Assembly: GCF_003201875.1 (NCBI RefSeq)
Contig: NZ_QJKD01000001.1
Location: forward strand, 124,001 to 188,000
Reading direction: 5' to 3'
Length of the DNA: 64,000 bases
From: Hungatella effluvii
GTDB taxonomy: Bacteria > Bacillota > Clostridia > Lachnospirales > Lachnospiraceae
In this document: positions 1-8,030 of the stretch, piece by piece
Layout of the letters: each line of letters begins with the position of its first letter
How positions within the stretch are numbered: position 1 is the stretch's first letter
Notes under the pieces: generated by a model
Database searches by the model: none
Told to the model about the DNA's origin: nothing
What the model saw: only the letters and a program-made list of their open reading frames with translations
Made by a program: the position numbers and the translations under genes

Positions 1-163
1 CATCCCCGTCCTGCAGCAGCAGAATAAGACGCTCTTCCTCCCCTGATATGCAGGTAATTGCCGCCTCCCTGCCTCTTCCTTCTTTCATATCCTGTCTCAA
101 TTTACTTAAATTCTGCCGAACGTCCTGACCCTCTGTGATCTGATTCCAAGTCTCTTTTATCAT
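1..163 (-). CDS. 5' end of a leftward gene, possible HEAT-repeat-type protein (partial)
   Basis: The window edge cuts this gene; only the first 54 codons are present. The ATG at 163-161 follows a good ribosome binding site (AGAAGGAG). The peptide begins MIKETWNQITEGQDVRQ and continues with a charged helical stretch (NLSKLRQDMKEGRGREAA), then a Glu/Leu-rich segment. The pattern of short amphipathic helices resembles the N-terminus of HEAT-repeat proteins, some of them fused to RNA methyltransferases, that I recall from Lachnospiraceae. That is family memory rather than a visible motif, so the product name is weak. It has its own promoter (197-225) and a cre-like site (175-188). Confidence 0.55.
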   Translation of the reverse strand, partial: MIKETWNQITEGQDVRQNLSKLRQDMKEGRGREAAITCISGEEERLILLLQDGD

Positions 164-174
164 ATTTCTCCTTC

Positions 175-188
175 TGTAAGCGCTTGCT
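175..188. promoter_or_regulatory. cre-like (CcpA) operator
   Basis: TGTAAGCGCTTGCT fits the catabolite-response-element consensus TGWAARCGYTWNCW at every position. It lies just downstream of the predicted start site of the leftward gene and abuts its ribosome binding site, a position typical of CcpA repression by roadblock. CcpA control is inferred from this match alone. Confidence 0.55.
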
Positions 189-196
189 TTCCTATC

Positions 197-225
197 AGTA
201 TACTATAATTTTCCTCTCTTGTCAT
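197..225 (-). promoter_or_regulatory. sigma-A promoter of the partial gene
   Basis: Read on the minus strand: -35 ATGACA (225-220), 17-bp spacer, -10 TATACT (202-197). The start site would fall near 190, giving a leader of about 27 nt. Confidence 0.6.
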
Positions 226-243
226 GAATCAGCCGGAAATATC

Positions 244-266
244 AGCGCCGAAAGGCGCTTTTTTTT
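244..266 (+). terminator. intrinsic terminator-like hairpin, rightward
   Basis: AGCGCC-GAAA-GGCGCT forms a six-pair stem with a GNRA-type loop followed by eight T. It points rightward, but no rightward gene lies upstream in the window; the nearest gene upstream is the divergent one. It may insulate the cell-wall-protein promoter or end a short transcript. Confidence 0.55.
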
Positions 267-417
267 AATCAGGTCATTCGATACCTTTTCTTTAAAATTT
301 ATTTTTCCACATCGTGCTGCCCTTTCTTTATTTTTTCTATACATCATAGGCAGGTGGGGCCTTCGTCTTTTTCTTACCACTTCTGGCGAATTCAATAGCC
401 TGTCATTTCTTTTTCTC

Positions 418-446
418 TTGTGTTTAATCAGATAATGTTGTATAAT
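418..446 (+). promoter_or_regulatory. probable promoter of the cell-wall-binding protein
   Basis: -35 TTGTGT (418-423), 17-bp spacer, perfect -10 TATAAT (441-446). This implies a long leader of about 250 nt before the start at 704. A second TATAAT at 477-482 lies inside the Fur-like site and could be an alternative -10. Confidence 0.4.
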
Positions 447-477
447 TTTGGTATGTTTTGGATACTATTTAATTCTT

Positions 478-638
478 ATAATGATAATTATGAGAATATA
501 TTTATATATTTCCCATATATTATTTACTATTTTTTATATTATTCTTCTGAGAGCTTGTACCCTGCGCCTCCTTTTCCCTATAGTCTTGATAAACAGCTGC
601 AGCCACACCTGTTTTTTTGTACTCATAATTATCATTAT
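478..638. repeat. 17-bp inverted repeat of Fur/PerR-like operator half-sites
   Basis: ATAATGATAATTATGAG at 478-494 has its exact reverse complement at 622-638, separated by 127 bp. Each copy contains ATAAT-GATA-ATTAT, and the first reads as two NATAAT hexamers in tandem (TATAAT GATAAT), the arrangement of classical Fur sites. Both lie in the leader of the gene at 704. The repeat is seen directly; binding by a Fur-family metalloregulator is inferred. Confidence 0.45.
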
Positions 639-703
639 CTGCTTAAGCCATTATATCCAGAGCACATATAAAGGATTGATAAGATGACAAGGAGGTATCG
701 GAT

Positions 704-2128
704 ATGGAGAAAAAAGGAGAAAAAAAGACAACTCACAGGCGATTGCTTGTCACACTGGTTTTAATGATGAGCCTGGCGTGGAGTATGATTGCCATGGCAG
801 GCAAAACAGGCTGGCAGCAGGAGGAAGGCCTTTGGCATTTTTATGACAAGGACGGGGTTATGGTTTGCGATGAATTTAAGAAATCAGGTAATTCATGGTT
901 CTATCTCAATGAAGATGGTGTGATGGTCACAGGAGAACTGATCGAAAATGGTGACGATCTCTATTATGCCAGCGAGGCGCCGGACCCGGAGGATCCAAAT
1001 GACAAGCGGATAGAGGGCGCGTTGGTGTCGAAGCAATGGGTAGAAATTGGCAGCGGCAACTGGTACTTTTTCGGAAGTGACATGAAGGCTGTCAAAGGCC
1101 TTAAAACGATTAATCAAAAACTCTACTTTTTCGGAGAAGACGCGAAAGCTTTCCAGGGACTGCTGCAGATTGACAGCGATACCTATTATTTTGGAGAAGA
1201 TTATGATGCCTGGAAAGGCTGGCTAACGATTGGCAGTGACTGTTATTATTTTGGAGAAGACTTCAGGGCCTATAAAAACAAAAATGGAGTGACTATCGGC
1301 GGAGTTAAGTATTCATTTGACAGCGACGGAAAACTTATGGAATTTGCAACTCCCAGTGTCGCGACAGCCAGACAGGCGCTGGAAAGCCTGACGTACAATG
1401 TCGATCAGGAAGACGCCAACAGTGAGGACGAATGCATCGATTATGTACAGAGCTACGCCCAGGAATATCTGGATCAGATACCCGGCAGCGACAGTATCTA
1501 TATCAAAGCCAGCCCGAGCGACTGTACGCCGGCAGTGGCAGGTACAAGCTCCAAAAAAACAGGCACTGACGGCAAATTCAGATTTAAGTTTCTTATTACT
1601 CTCGATACCGATGAAGGGGAGATCGAAGGGATGACCAGGCTCCTGACTCTTACAATCAAAGCCACCCCTTACCATTCCAGCAGTTCGGGAGGCAGCTCTT
1701 CCTCAGGAAACGGTTCTTCCTCGGGAAGCAGTTCTTCCTCAGGAAGCCGTTCCGTAAACCAGGCGCAGCAGTACTTAGACGCAGTGGCCAGGCATTATAC
1801 TGTATCCGGTACCTGGGAGGAGGATGGCGGCAAATGGAGACTTAAGAAACCAGACGGCTCCTATCTGACAGAGGCCTGGGCCTATCTCAACGGCAAATGG
1901 TACTATATGGGCAAGGATACCTATATGATAACTGGTCTTGCTGCCATTGGCGATCAGGTCTTCTACTTAAACCCCATAACCGGCGAGATGATGACCGGTT
2001 GGCAGCAACTGAATGGAACCTGGTATTATTTCTGTACAGACAAAGAGGGCAATCAGGGCGCCATGCTAAAGGACATCACCACACCTGACGGCTACCATGT
2101 TAATGAAGACGGCGTCTGGATTCCATAA
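704..2128 (+). CDS. secreted cell-wall-binding repeat protein
   Basis: This 474-residue protein starts at an ATG behind AAGGAGG. A signal peptide covers about residues 1-32 (Lys/Arg-rich start, hydrophobic core, cleavage after AMA). Choline-binding-type repeats with the GW..W.YF / G.M.TG signature fill about 37-210 and again about 365-474, ending in the usual GYHVNEDGVW motif. Between them is a domain of about 110 residues that I do not recognise (ATARQALESLTYNVDQED region), then a Ser/Gly linker at about 327-348. The repeats should hold it on the wall; no catalytic motif is visible, so its job is unknown. It is a single gene with a long AT-rich leader. A related repeat type closes the large beta-helix protein at 45356. 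Confidence 0.85.
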   Translation: MEKKGEKKTTHRRLLVTLVLMMSLAWSMIAMAGKTGWQQEEGLWHFYDKDGVMVCDEFKKSGNSWFYLNEDGVMVTGELIENGDDLYYASEAPDPEDPNDKRIEGALVSKQWVEIGSGNWYFFGSDMKAVKGLKTINQKLYFFGEDAKAFQGLLQIDSDTYYFGEDYDAWKGWLTIGSDCYYFGEDFRAYKNKNGVTIGGVKYSFDSDGKLMEFATPSVATARQALESLTYNVDQEDANSEDECIDYVQSYAQEYLDQIPGSDSIYIKASPSDCTPAVAGTSSKKTGTDGKFRFKFLITLDTDEGEIEGMTRLLTLTIKATPYHSSSSGGSSSSGNGSSSGSSSSSGSRSVNQAQQYLDAVARHYTVSGTWEEDGGKWRLKKPDGSYLTEAWAYLNGKWYYMGKDTYMITGLAAIGDQVFYLNPITGEMMTGWQQLNGTWYYFCTDKEGNQGAMLKDITTPDGYHVNEDGVWIP

Positions 2129-2174
2129 AATCCGGATTAATACTCTTCCGGTTCTATAAAATTATGTAGTCAAA

Positions 2175-2208
2175 AGGGCGCCGCAAAATCATGATTTTGC
2201 GGTGCCCT
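2175..2208 (-). terminator. terminator of the dehydrogenase/isomerase operon, possibly bidirectional
   Basis: A 16-pair stem (AGGGCGCCGCAAAAT against ATTTTGCGGTGCCCT, one G-T pair) lies between the convergent ends at 2128 and 2241. On the minus strand a short T-run (TTTTG) follows the stem. Confidence 0.6.
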
Positions 2209-2240
2209 CTGTACTCCTGCTTATATCTAAAGAGCTGTTC

Positions 2241-3086
2241 TCATCGGCCCAGCAGTTCGATCAGCCTGCCATGCGCCTTCTTATAAGCCAACACGCCATC
2301 CTGCTCCCTGCGCTCCCTGGCCCCCTGCTCCAGTTTATCCAGGCCGTCGAATGACACGAGATGCGGTTCCAGACTTAAAAATCCTTTATAGCCGGAAGAA
2401 TCCAGCATGGACAGAATCTCCTTCACATTACCGTCGCCATCCCCCGGAAGCACGACCTCGCCGTCTTCCTGAAGGGCATCCTTAATATGTATATAAAAGA
2501 TATAGGGTTTCAGCATCTCATATGCCTCCAGCGTATCCTGGCCACACTGGACAAAATTCGCAAAGTCAAAGACACATTTAAAATGATCTCCGTAAAAGGC
2601 CTCCATCAGCTCCAGACACCGGCTGGCGATATCGCCGTAAATCTCCTTTTCATTTTCATGGAGAAGAACGACCTCCTGTTCCACAGCATAGTCCACCATT
2701 CGCTTCATTCTGGAAAATACCTCTTCCTTATACTGCGCTGGATCTTCCCCTTCCGGTATGTAAAAGCTGAACATGCGGATATACCGTACTCCCCACAGCT
2801 TTGCCAATTCCACAACATGCCGGTATGTCTCGAAATGCGGTTCAAAGTCATCGGTAATCTTAATCTTTCCGACCGGTGATCCCACAGAAGAAACACGGAT
2901 ACCAGCCGCCTTCATCCTCTCTCCCAGTTCGGAAGCCTTCTCAAGGCTTAAGTCTGCCACGCCGGTTCCATCGGCGCTTCGAAGTTCTACATACTCCTGT
3001 CCCAGTTCCTTTAAAACACTTAACTGTATATCAAAATCCTTATTGATTTCATCTGCAAATCCAGAAATTCTGCAGTCACTTAACAT
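2241..3086 (-). CDS. sugar phosphate isomerase/epimerase family TIM-barrel protein
   Basis: This 281-residue protein belongs to the xylose-isomerase-like (AP endonuclease 2) superfamily. Signs are the opening SGFADEI, the LGQEYVELRS strand, the LLHENE metal-site segment and the CVFDFANF and YIHIKDAL strands near the end, which carry the usual metal-binding Glu, Asp and His. The start follows GAGGTGAAAAA and overlaps the stop of the upstream dehydrogenase by 7 bp, implying translational coupling. Family members isomerise or epimerise sugars, dehydrate inosose (IolE) or take part in keto-glycoside breakdown. The two Gfo/Idh enzymes in the same operon favour a role on an oxidised sugar, but the substrate cannot be read from sequence. 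Confidence 0.85.
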   Translation of the reverse strand: MLSDCRISGFADEINKDFDIQLSVLKELGQEYVELRSADGTGVADLSLEKASELGERMKAAGIRVSSVGSPVGKIKITDDFEPHFETYRHVVELAKLWGVRYIRMFSFYIPEGEDPAQYKEEVFSRMKRMVDYAVEQEVVLLHENEKEIYGDIASRCLELMEAFYGDHFKCVFDFANFVQCGQDTLEAYEMLKPYIFYIHIKDALQEDGEVVLPGDGDGNVKEILSMLDSSGYKGFLSLEPHLVSFDGLDKLEQGARERREQDGVLAYKKAHGRLIELLGR

Positions 3087-4093
3087 TTTTTCACCTCTTC
3101 AATTTTTCCTGCTGTCTCATAAGCCTTCAGCATGAGCCAGACAGTGTTCTTAATCTGTTCCAGACCAACGGAAAATGGTTTCCCCTGCTCCACGCTCTCA
3201 TAAAAGCTGTGAATACAGTCCATATGTCCAGCCCCCCAGTAGCTCTTGCCGAGATGTTCCCGGCCCGAGTAATCGATCGTTTTCGTCTCCCCATCGCTGC
3301 CCGCAATGGTGACTTTCAACTCCTCGATCCGGACCCTGGCCTTCTCGCATTCCAGTTCAATCATGGGAGGAACATCCGCCACATAGCCGGTAGTAGCATA
3401 GAAGCATGCCTTTTCTTCCCCGTAAGAGATGTAGGCCTCCATCGTGTCCTCCACCTCAATAATGCCTTTTAAATGGTGATTGGAGGTGGAGGCTTCCATG
3501 GTCAGAGGCGTCTTTCCGATCAGATACTGGATCAGGTCAAGCGTATGGATGGACTGATTGATCAGAGCGCCGCCGCCTTCCTTTTCAACCGTTCCGCGCC
3601 AGCCGCTCTCCGTATAGTAGCGTTCCTTTCTGCACCAGGTGACCAGGCCCCTGGCTCCCAGGATCCTGCCGAACTCACCGTTCTCAAGCCGTTCCTTCAC
3701 CGCCGCAACGCTGGGATTAAACCGGTTCTGAAAGCAGACGCCCAGGGTTGCCCCGTTGTTCGCCTCTTTTTCCGCACGCTGAAGCGTCTCCCACTGCTCC
3801 TGGCTGATGACCGGGGGCTTCTCCATAAATGTATGAATTCCCCGCCTTAACGCCTCCGCTGCCATGGGCGTGTGAAGATAATGGGGCGTACAGATATGGA
3901 GGACGTCGATCTCCTCCTTCTCCAGCATCTGTTTCCAGTCGGTATAGGGAACTGCACCGTACTCCCGGGCCATAGACTCCGCGCGTTCCGGAATTACATC
4001 TGCCACGGCAGCCAGTTTGCAGCCTTCCATTTTCATGATCGATTTCGCGTGTACTGCGGCAATGCTGCCGCATCCGATGATCGCACTCTTCAT
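3080..4093 (-). CDS. Gfo/Idh/MocA family NAD(P)-dependent oxidoreductase
   Basis: This is a full-length (337 aa) Gfo/Idh/MocA enzyme. The N-terminal Rossmann fold has the dinucleotide loop IIGCGSIAAVHA (about residues 5-16) and the family EKPP motif at about 91-94, where Lys is catalytic. The C-terminal alpha/beta domain has GGALINQSIHTLDL, whose His and Asp are the usual active-site pair. These enzymes oxidise or reduce a sugar or inositol hydroxyl with NAD(P). It shares about half its length pattern with its neighbour at 4122 but is clearly a separate paralogue. It is second from last in a leftward operon and coupled to the TIM-barrel gene downstream. The sugar is unknown. Confidence 0.88.
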   Translation of the reverse strand: MKSAIIGCGSIAAVHAKSIMKMEGCKLAAVADVIPERAESMAREYGAVPYTDWKQMLEKEEIDVLHICTPHYLHTPMAAEALRRGIHTFMEKPPVISQEQWETLQRAEKEANNGATLGVCFQNRFNPSVAAVKERLENGEFGRILGARGLVTWCRKERYYTESGWRGTVEKEGGGALINQSIHTLDLIQYLIGKTPLTMEASTSNHHLKGIIEVEDTMEAYISYGEEKACFYATTGYVADVPPMIELECEKARVRIEELKVTIAGSDGETKTIDYSGREHLGKSYWGAGHMDCIHSFYESVEQGKPFSVGLEQIKNTVWLMLKAYETAGKIEEVKKC

Positions 4094-4121
4094 TTATGCT
4101 TCCCTCTTTATCTTCTCTCTT

Positions 4122-5294
4122 CTAAGCCTTTCCACTCCCATAGGACCCCTTTGTGTTGAAGGTTATCTCATTCACATGTTCCTTTTTCCGGGAAGCGGCT
4201 CTCTTCTTATTCAGTTCCTCCAGGAACAGCTCTTCGTCGAAGGGAATCTCCACCGGGCGTTTCAGCCAGCTGGATAAATGCATGGCATTGGAGAGTGTTA
4301 ATCCGTTAATTCCTTCCTCTCCGCCCGCGATCAGCGGTTCTCCTCTTAAAATGGCTCCTGCAAATGCCCTCAGGACTCCCACATGCTGAAGATTTTCTCC
4401 GTCTGTCTCCACGTCGATCCAGCTTCCCTCAGGCTTCTTAAAGCCTTCCGTGGCAGTATAGCAGTACTCTCTCTCATTGACATCCAGCTCGTAAACCTTA
4501 ATCTCCTCATTTTCGCAGACGATCTTTGCCTTTTCCAAATCCACCTCAAACCGGTTGGTTCCGGGCGCATCTCCCGTTGTCGTCACAAATACGCCGGTTG
4601 CCCCGTTCGGATACTCCAGATACGCCGTCACATCGTCTTCCACCTCAATATCATGCCATTTGCCCTCGTGGCAGAAGGCCTGAACCGACTTCGGCATGCC
4701 GCAGATCCACTGAATCAAATCCAGATTGTGAGGACACTGGTTTAAAAGGACACCGCCGCCCTCGCCGTCCCAGGTAGCGCGCCATCCGCCGGAATTGTAG
4801 TACGCCTGGGTTCTGTACCAGTCTGTGATGATCCAGTTGACACGCTTGATGGCCCCGTACTGGCCGCCGTTCACCAGCTCATGCATCTTCCGGTAGATGT
4901 GGTTCGTCCTCTGATTGAACATCATTCCAAATACCAGATCGTGCTTTGCTGCTTCCTCGTTCATCTCCCGTACCTGCTTCGTATACACGCCCGCCGGTTT
5001 TTCACACATGGCATGAAATCCCCGTTTTAAAGCTTCCATCACATACTTCGGATGGTCGTAGTGTGGAATCGCCACCAGAACGGCGTCCATGTCCGAATAA
5101 TCCAACAGCTCCTCCGCCGTTTCAAAAATCTTCACATTCTCCGGAAGAGTCTCCTCTGCCCATTGGCGTCTCGATTCCCGCAGGTCAGCAACCGCCGCCA
5201 GTTCTATCTCCGGCACTTTCCCATCTAAAATACTCTCCACATGGCCGCTTCCCATGTTACCAATCCCGATAATTCCCAGCCTTACTTTATTCAT
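4122..5294 (-). CDS. Gfo/Idh/MocA family NAD(P)-dependent oxidoreductase
   Basis: This 390-residue enzyme starts at an ATG behind AAGGAGG. The Rossmann loop is GIIGIGNMGSGHV at the N-terminus, the catalytic EKPAG motif is near residue 98, and GGGVLLNQCPHNLDL in the C-terminal domain supplies the active-site His and Asp. It is about 50 residues longer than its paralogue at 3080, with a longer C-terminal tail (LNKKRAASRKKEHVNE region). It sits second in the operon, 15 bp after the TIM-barrel gene at 5310. Two different dehydrogenases in one operon suggest an oxidation and a later reduction of the same sugar, which is an inference. Confidence 0.88.
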   Translation of the reverse strand: MNKVRLGIIGIGNMGSGHVESILDGKVPEIELAAVADLRESRRQWAEETLPENVKIFETAEELLDYSDMDAVLVAIPHYDHPKYVMEALKRGFHAMCEKPAGVYTKQVREMNEEAAKHDLVFGMMFNQRTNHIYRKMHELVNGGQYGAIKRVNWIITDWYRTQAYYNSGGWRATWDGEGGGVLLNQCPHNLDLIQWICGMPKSVQAFCHEGKWHDIEVEDDVTAYLEYPNGATGVFVTTTGDAPGTNRFEVDLEKAKIVCENEEIKVYELDVNEREYCYTATEGFKKPEGSWIDVETDGENLQHVGVLRAFAGAILRGEPLIAGGEEGINGLTLSNAMHLSSWLKRPVEIPFDEELFLEELNKKRAASRKKEHVNEITFNTKGSYGSGKA

Positions 5295-5309
5295 GATCCT
5301 ATCCTCCTT

Positions 5310-6068
5310 CTACCTGTATCCCAATTCCGCAAGATTCCGCCAGCTCTTTTCCAGGCAGACAAATGGATTCTCCAGACACGTATCCTGTTCCACCAATGCG
5401 TATTCGCAGTCAGTCTTCTTAAGCGCCTCTAAAATGGCGGGGAAATTCATGTTTCCTTCCATCACCGGAGCCATGACCTCCTGACCGTTCACGATGCCTC
5501 TGTCCTTTAAGTGAACACAGGGAATCCGGTCGGCCAGACGCTCGATCCACTGGCACACATCACCGCCTGCCGTCTGTACCCAGTACGTATCCAGCGTAAT
5601 TCCAAGCTCATCAGGGGCAAATGCGTCCAGCAGATAATCCATCAGATACGTTCCCCCTGTTTTCTCAAACTCAAACGCATGATTGTGGTACATGAGGCGC
5701 ATTCCCGCTTCCTTAATCATACGGGCCGGTTCCTTAAAATCAACTGCAAAACGCCTGATCCAGTCCGGGTTCCTGTATTTCTCCGGCATCGATCCGATAC
5801 CAATATACTTACATCCCATCACCTCGTGGTCGCGGATCAGCTGCTCCGTGTCCTTCCGTATCCTGTTTATATCGCTGTGGGTCAGCACGATCTTCAGTCC
5901 CATCTCGTCGGCAATTTCCCTGGCAGTCTGCGGGGTGATCCCGCTGCCTGTGGCCGACATCTGTACCGTCTCATATCCGATCTCCGCAACCCGTCTCATG
6001 GTCTCCCGAAAATCCGGAACCGTCTGTGTAAACAGCCTGACTGTATAAAGCTGTGCTCCTGTCTTCAT
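5310..6068 (-). CDS. sugar phosphate isomerase/epimerase family TIM-barrel protein
   Basis: This 252-residue protein is the first gene of the leftward operon, behind a strong GCAGGAGG site. It has the xylose-isomerase-like barrel: GAQLYTVR at the start, GYETVQMSATGSG, MYHNHAFEF (metal-site His and Glu), LGITLDTYWVQTAGGD and CVHLKDRG. The YHNHAFEFE segment is typical of the IolE/inosose-dehydratase-like and keto-glycoside-processing branch. It differs in sequence and length from the second TIM barrel at 2241, so the two probably act at different steps. Its start region faces the AraC gene at 6238 across a 169-bp divergent control region. Confidence 0.85.
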   Translation of the reverse strand: MKTGAQLYTVRLFTQTVPDFRETMRRVAEIGYETVQMSATGSGITPQTAREIADEMGLKIVLTHSDINRIRKDTEQLIRDHEVMGCKYIGIGSMPEKYRNPDWIRRFAVDFKEPARMIKEAGMRLMYHNHAFEFEKTGGTYLMDYLLDAFAPDELGITLDTYWVQTAGGDVCQWIERLADRIPCVHLKDRGIVNGQEVMAPVMEGNMNFPAILEALKKTDCEYALVEQDTCLENPFVCLEKSWRNLAELGYR

Positions 6069-6104
6069 AAATCATTACCTCCTGCATTCATTTCTGTTGC
6101 CTCT

Positions 6105-6182
6105 ATCATAGCGCTCTTCCCGCAAAAAATGGATTGGTAATGATGAAATAAAGTTTGCAAATATAGCCCTCCCTGATATACA
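6105..6182. promoter_or_regulatory. divergent control region for the AraC gene and the dehydrogenase operon
   Basis: Rightward: -35 TTGCAA (6155-6160), 16-bp spacer, -10 TATACA (6177-6182). Leftward: a -10-like TATGAT (6110-6105) without a recognisable -35 at the right distance, which fits a promoter needing an activator such as the adjacent AraC protein. Confidence 0.45.
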
Positions 6183-6237
6183 ATAGAAGCAGCCAGCATC
6201 GATTTTGCTTATGCGCACATTTGGGAGGAACTGCTTC

Positions 6238-7119
6238 ATGATCTACGAATCCGCCCCGGCCCCCGTGTCGGGAAAAGTAAATTTTACCACCAGTCATATG
6301 AAAAGCGATACCTTTGAAGTCCATTACCACTCCTGCTATGAGATCTACTATTTTCTAAAGGGAGACGCCGATTATATGGTAGAGGGCCGGGAGTACCATC
6401 TGACTCCCCACAGCCTGATTCTGCTGTCCCCCTACGTTTTTCACGGAGTGAGGGTGAATTCCACGACGGATTACGTCCGCTGTTCGGTCCATTTTTCGCC
6501 GGAATCGGTCATTGCAGAGCGGCGTGTCCTTCTGCTGTCCTCATTTCCGGGAAATAAAAAAAGCGGACCAGGAGAAGTGTTCTACGAACAGACGGAAGAA
6601 TATGGCCTTTACGCCTATTTTGAACACTTAATCTGGTCCCAGAAACAGCCTGCTGCCTTAAGCGGCGCCTATTATGCCATGTTCTTAGAAGCGCTCCTGG
6701 CTGAGATTTCCCTGATGTGCCAGACTCTGCGGCCCTCTACGCCTGACAGCAGCGCCTCCGGCACCATAACGGATATCATCCGCTATTTAAATGAGCACTT
6801 AACCGAGCCAGTCACACTCGACGAACTGTCCGGCCGTTTTTTCATCAGCAAATACTATATGAACCGCGCATTTAAAAAGGCCACCGGCACCACAGTCATG
6901 GATTACTTAATCTACAAGCGCATCGTCATGGCCAGACAGCTCATGCTCAACGGCTTCACGGCGGCTGACGCGGCCAATGAGACGGGCTTTGGAGACTATT
7001 CAACCTTTTACCGCGCTTATAAAAAGGTGATGGGATGCCGCCCCGGAGCGGACAGGACCGGAAAAACGTCCCCGAATCCCCATGAAACAGGGAAAAAAGT
7101 GCAGGGAACCGATATTTAA
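6238..7119 (+). CDS. AraC family transcriptional regulator with N-terminal cupin
   Basis: The preferred start is the ATG at 6238, behind GGGAGG (8-nt spacing), giving 293 residues; a TTG further upstream at 6205 is open but has no site. The N-terminal half is a cupin sensor domain (MKSDTFEVHYHSCYEIYYF, then PHSLILLSPYVFHGV), which normally binds a sugar. The C-terminal 100 residues are the double helix-turn-helix AraC domain (LTEPVTLDELSGRFFISKYY, then AADAANETGFGDYSTFYRAYKKVMG). It is divergent from the dehydrogenase/isomerase operon and very probably activates it in response to its substrate. A hairpin terminator follows. Confidence 0.9.
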   Translation: MIYESAPAPVSGKVNFTTSHMKSDTFEVHYHSCYEIYYFLKGDADYMVEGREYHLTPHSLILLSPYVFHGVRVNSTTDYVRCSVHFSPESVIAERRVLLLSSFPGNKKSGPGEVFYEQTEEYGLYAYFEHLIWSQKQPAALSGAYYAMFLEALLAEISLMCQTLRPSTPDSSASGTITDIIRYLNEHLTEPVTLDELSGRFFISKYYMNRAFKKATGTTVMDYLIYKRIVMARQLMLNGFTAADAANETGFGDYSTFYRAYKKVMGCRPGADRTGKTSPNPHETGKKVQGTDI

Positions 7120-7135
7120 CCGGTCCTCTGCACTT
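7096..7135. terminator. bidirectional terminator between convergent genes
   Basis: AAAGTGCAG...CTGCACTTT with an inner ACCG/CGGT pairing forms a long hairpin overlapping the AraC stop codon. T-rich tails follow on both strands (CTTTCTTC rightward, TTTTTTCC leftward), so it can end both the AraC gene and the ATP-grasp operon. Confidence 0.65.
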
Positions 7136-7160
7136 TCTTCTATCCGTTCCCGCACGGCTT

Positions 7161-8030
7161 TTATTCGTTCCCGCACAGCTTCCATCTGATTTCATCGTAA
7201 AACTTAAACACATACTGATTCGGCGAAAGCCCGGACACCTGCCCGTCTCCCGTTTCAATCACCGTCCAGGAACCGTTTTCAAGCTCCGCAAAATCGACCG
7301 TATAAAAATGGCTGTCCAGCACCGGAATCGCGTTCACCTGTTCCATGGGAACAACGGGCCATCCCTCTTTCTGATTGGAATTCGGGCTGAGCGTCAGGAG
7401 TTCCCCGTTTAAATAAAACGCCCTGTATTCATTGGTCATACTGTCCCGCCTCTTCAGTTCCACATATTCCTTTAACACAATGCCTCTCACATATAAATCT
7501 CCGCGCATTGCCTGAAACCTCCGGGCATATTCATCCAACTGCCCGTCATCGTACGATGAGTCGAAACAGGCGGGGAAATCCGTCCCCTTCACCGATTTCA
7601 CGTAGTCTTTCATCATAAAACGGGGAAATGCGTGTTTAACTTCTCTCCAGTCGATCGCCTCCCCTTCCGGATATACTCTGATTCCTGGAGTATAATCCGC
7701 AATCGCCGGATAAGCCAGCGGGAATTCATGGCAGTTCTCGTATTCCGCCGGCGTATTGATCAGGGTCAGATTCCGCTCCTTCAGCGCCTCAAACAGCCTT
7801 GCATACGCTTCCGGCTGCAGCATCCAGCCCCGGTAGATGCATCGCTCGTCGTCACCTGCCGCCTCCGCCGGATACAGCCTGAAAGGTTCTCCCGCCACGA
7901 AATTATCGTAATTGTACAGCACGGCCTGAAATTCAGGAAATTTTACCGCCTCCTCGTACTCCTGGCGGTAATCCGCATCCACTTTTTTGATGTCAAAGTA
8001 GTCGGCCGGGTAGAGTATGGTTATTTTCAT
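7161..8030 (-). CDS. ATP-grasp domain protein (R2K-like)
   Basis: This 289-residue protein shows the later part of an ATP-grasp fold: FPRFMMKDYVKSVKG (Lys-containing nucleotide site), VLKEYVELKRR (hinge), NEYRAFYLNGELL, and the metal-binding end motif WTVIETGDGQVSGLSP. These are features of the R2K group of stand-alone ATP-grasp ligases, which join a carboxylate to an amine or thiol using ATP; their substrates are mostly unknown. Its ATG overlaps the methyltransferase stop as ATGA, so the two are translated together. The pair could modify a small metabolite or peptide, but no precursor peptide is visible nearby. Confidence 0.8.
   Translation of the reverse strand: MKITILYPADYFDIKKVDADYRQEYEEAVKFPEFQAVLYNYDNFVAGEPFRLYPAEAAGDDERCIYRGWMLQPEAYARLFEALKERNLTLINTPAEYENCHEFPLAYPAIADYTPGIRVYPEGEAIDWREVKHAFPRFMMKDYVKSVKGTDFPACFDSSYDDGQLDEYARRFQAMRGDLYVRGIVLKEYVELKRRDSMTNEYRAFYLNGELLTLSPNSNQKEGWPVVPMEQVNAIPVLDSHFYTVDFAELENGSWTVIETGDGQVSGLSPNQYVFKFYDEIRWKLCGNE

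Larger units (their letters stand above)
164..703. other. AT-rich intergenic region
   Basis: This spacer between divergent genes contains the cre-like site, a leftward promoter, the rightward hairpin, a rightward promoter (418-446) and a pair of inverted Fur-like sites (478-494 and 622-638). From about 420 to 680 it is markedly richer in A and T than its surroundings. Short open frames in it lack ribosome binding sites and protein-like composition, so I call no gene here. Confidence 0.6.

Noticed and set aside
184..687. Three short rightward frames upstream of the cell-wall protein
   Set aside because: Phe/Ile/Tyr-rich products of AT-rich DNA without ribosome binding sites.
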